Shown here in pieces: positions 63,482-64,000 of a stretch of 64,000 nucleotides of DNA (its first letter is position 1; every line of letters begins with the position of its first letter). Both the position numbers and the translations under genes were made by a program. The DNA comes from JADCRZ01 sp037718865 (GTDB taxonomy: Bacteria; Bacteroidota; Bacteroidia; Chitinophagales; Chitinophagaceae), in the NCBI GenBank assembly GCA_037718865.1, contig JBBJMP010000001.1:310001-374000 (forward strand), read 5' to 3'. The notes under the pieces were generated by a model. The model was not told the DNA's origin, ran no database searches, and was given only the letters and a program-made list of their open reading frames with translations.

Positions 63482-64000
63482 ATGAAAAATCAAGTCAGGG
63501 CGCTTAGCTTTCACCTTGTATTTCTGGTTGGCGCTGCCGGTTGCATCTTTTCCTGCAATGAGGTCACGCAAAAGGTTGCCGAGATTGAAAAAGCCGGCGA
63601 CAGCTTGCAGACAGATGAGAACGACTGGGCGCTGCTACCTTTTACAAAAGTGGATTTAGTAAATCCGATTATGGGTCCGGGAAAGGGGACATTCTTCTGT
63701 CCCATCTTAAAGAAAAAAATATATTGGGAAGACAAAGACGTGTTTAACCCGGCAGTAATTGTAAGGGATGGCAAAGTGTTTATGCTTTACCGGGCCGAAG
63801 ATAAGATAGGAAAATTTGCAGGCACTTCGCGGATAGGCCTGGCGGAAAGCACGGATGGTCTGCATTTTACACGACACCCTGAACCGGTTTTTTTTCCGGA
63901 TAACGATGCCCAGAAAAAATACGAATGGGAAGGCGGTTGTGAAGACCCGCGTGTGGTACAGGATTCCAACGGAACATACTATATGACATATACCTCTTAC
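63482..64000 (+). CDS. GH130-like glycoside phosphorylase/hydrolase lipoprotein (C-terminus beyond window edge)
   Basis: 173 residues before the window edge. The signal has its lipobox Cys in GAAGCIFSCNE. The five-bladed propeller start is clear: KDVFNPAVIVRDGKVFMLYR, RIGLAESTDGLHF, and WEGGCEDPRVV, the GH130 signature with the catalytic Asp in EDPRVV. GH130 enzymes phosphorolyse or hydrolyse beta-1,4- or beta-1,2-mannosides; which one cannot be told here. Confidence 0.82.
   Translation, partial: MKNQVRALSFHLVFLVGAAGCIFSCNEVTQKVAEIEKAGDSLQTDENDWALLPFTKVDLVNPIMGPGKGTFFCPILKKKIYWEDKDVFNPAVIVRDGKVFMLYRAEDKIGKFAGTSRIGLAESTDGLHFTRHPEPVFFPDNDAQKKYEWEGGCEDPRVVQDSNGTYYMTYTSY

Overview
The window reads as chromosomal DNA of a Bacteroidota bacterium, most likely Chitinophagales/Chitinophagaceae (the phylum is well supported; the family is an inference). 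Evidence: the mutY-ssb-gldE-gldD gliding block, a large secreted protein with a gliding-motility (CHU_C/type IX) C-terminal module, holB-ricT, several perfect TAnnTTTG -7 boxes, no Shine-Dalgarno sequences before starts, and frequent TTG starts. Apart from one island it is ordinary, densely packed housekeeping sequence.

Layout. 1-3564 (minus): gldD (cut by the window edge), gldE, ssb, mutY. 3873-9606 (plus): HU-like protein, TPR protein, a 30-residue basic COX24-like microprotein, RNase G, radA, comF. 9684-17111 (plus): beta-helix lipoprotein, glutathione peroxidase, holB, ricT, Bax inhibitor-1 protein, small acidic protein, YihY, small hypothetical. 17168-27836 (minus): CHU_C adhesin-like protein, AIM24 protein, and a tripartite RND efflux operon tetR-tolC-mfp-rnd with a 28-bp palindromic operator ahead of tetR. 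28085-30517 (minus): a TIR-transmembrane-coiled coil-seven-WD40 protein and a nucleotidyltransferase remnant. 30580-32208 (plus): DUF502 protein and a zinc phospholipase C/S1-P1-like protein.

32400-37480 is the accessory island: a very GC-rich Rhs/YD-repeat polymorphic toxin gene broken by at least four frameshifts, an AT-rich toxin tip and an apparently intact downstream immunity-like gene, with imperfect ~45-bp direct repeats at both ends. The core-to-tail composition change falls on one of the frameshifts, which suggests recombination between rhs genes.

37542-49166: serC, DUF1015, hypothetical, TPR protein, acyl-CoA synthetase, PAS histidine kinase, holin-IV-like membrane protein, TerB-like protein, galactokinase and a divergent aldose epimerase. 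49279-57764: lipoprotein, nadB, LpxL-like acyltransferase, a persulfide-dioxygenase/rhodanese fusion with an ArsR regulator, tsaB, a 3-hydroxyacyl-CoA-dehydrogenase-like protein, ridA and kbl (tails overlap). 57984-64000: ECF sigma factor, anti-sigma-like protein with an internal duplication, outer membrane protein, a MITE-like repeat, L,D-transpeptidase, acetyl-CoA synthetase and the start of a GH130-like lipoprotein.

No rRNA, tRNA, CRISPR array, insertion sequence with transposase or prophage was seen. The points most worth following are the decaying Rhs cassette with its flanking repeats, the NTPase-less TIR-WD40 protein, the single-cysteine ArsR beside the sulfur-oxidation fusion, the likely self-regulated ECF promoter, and recurring short intergenic motifs.
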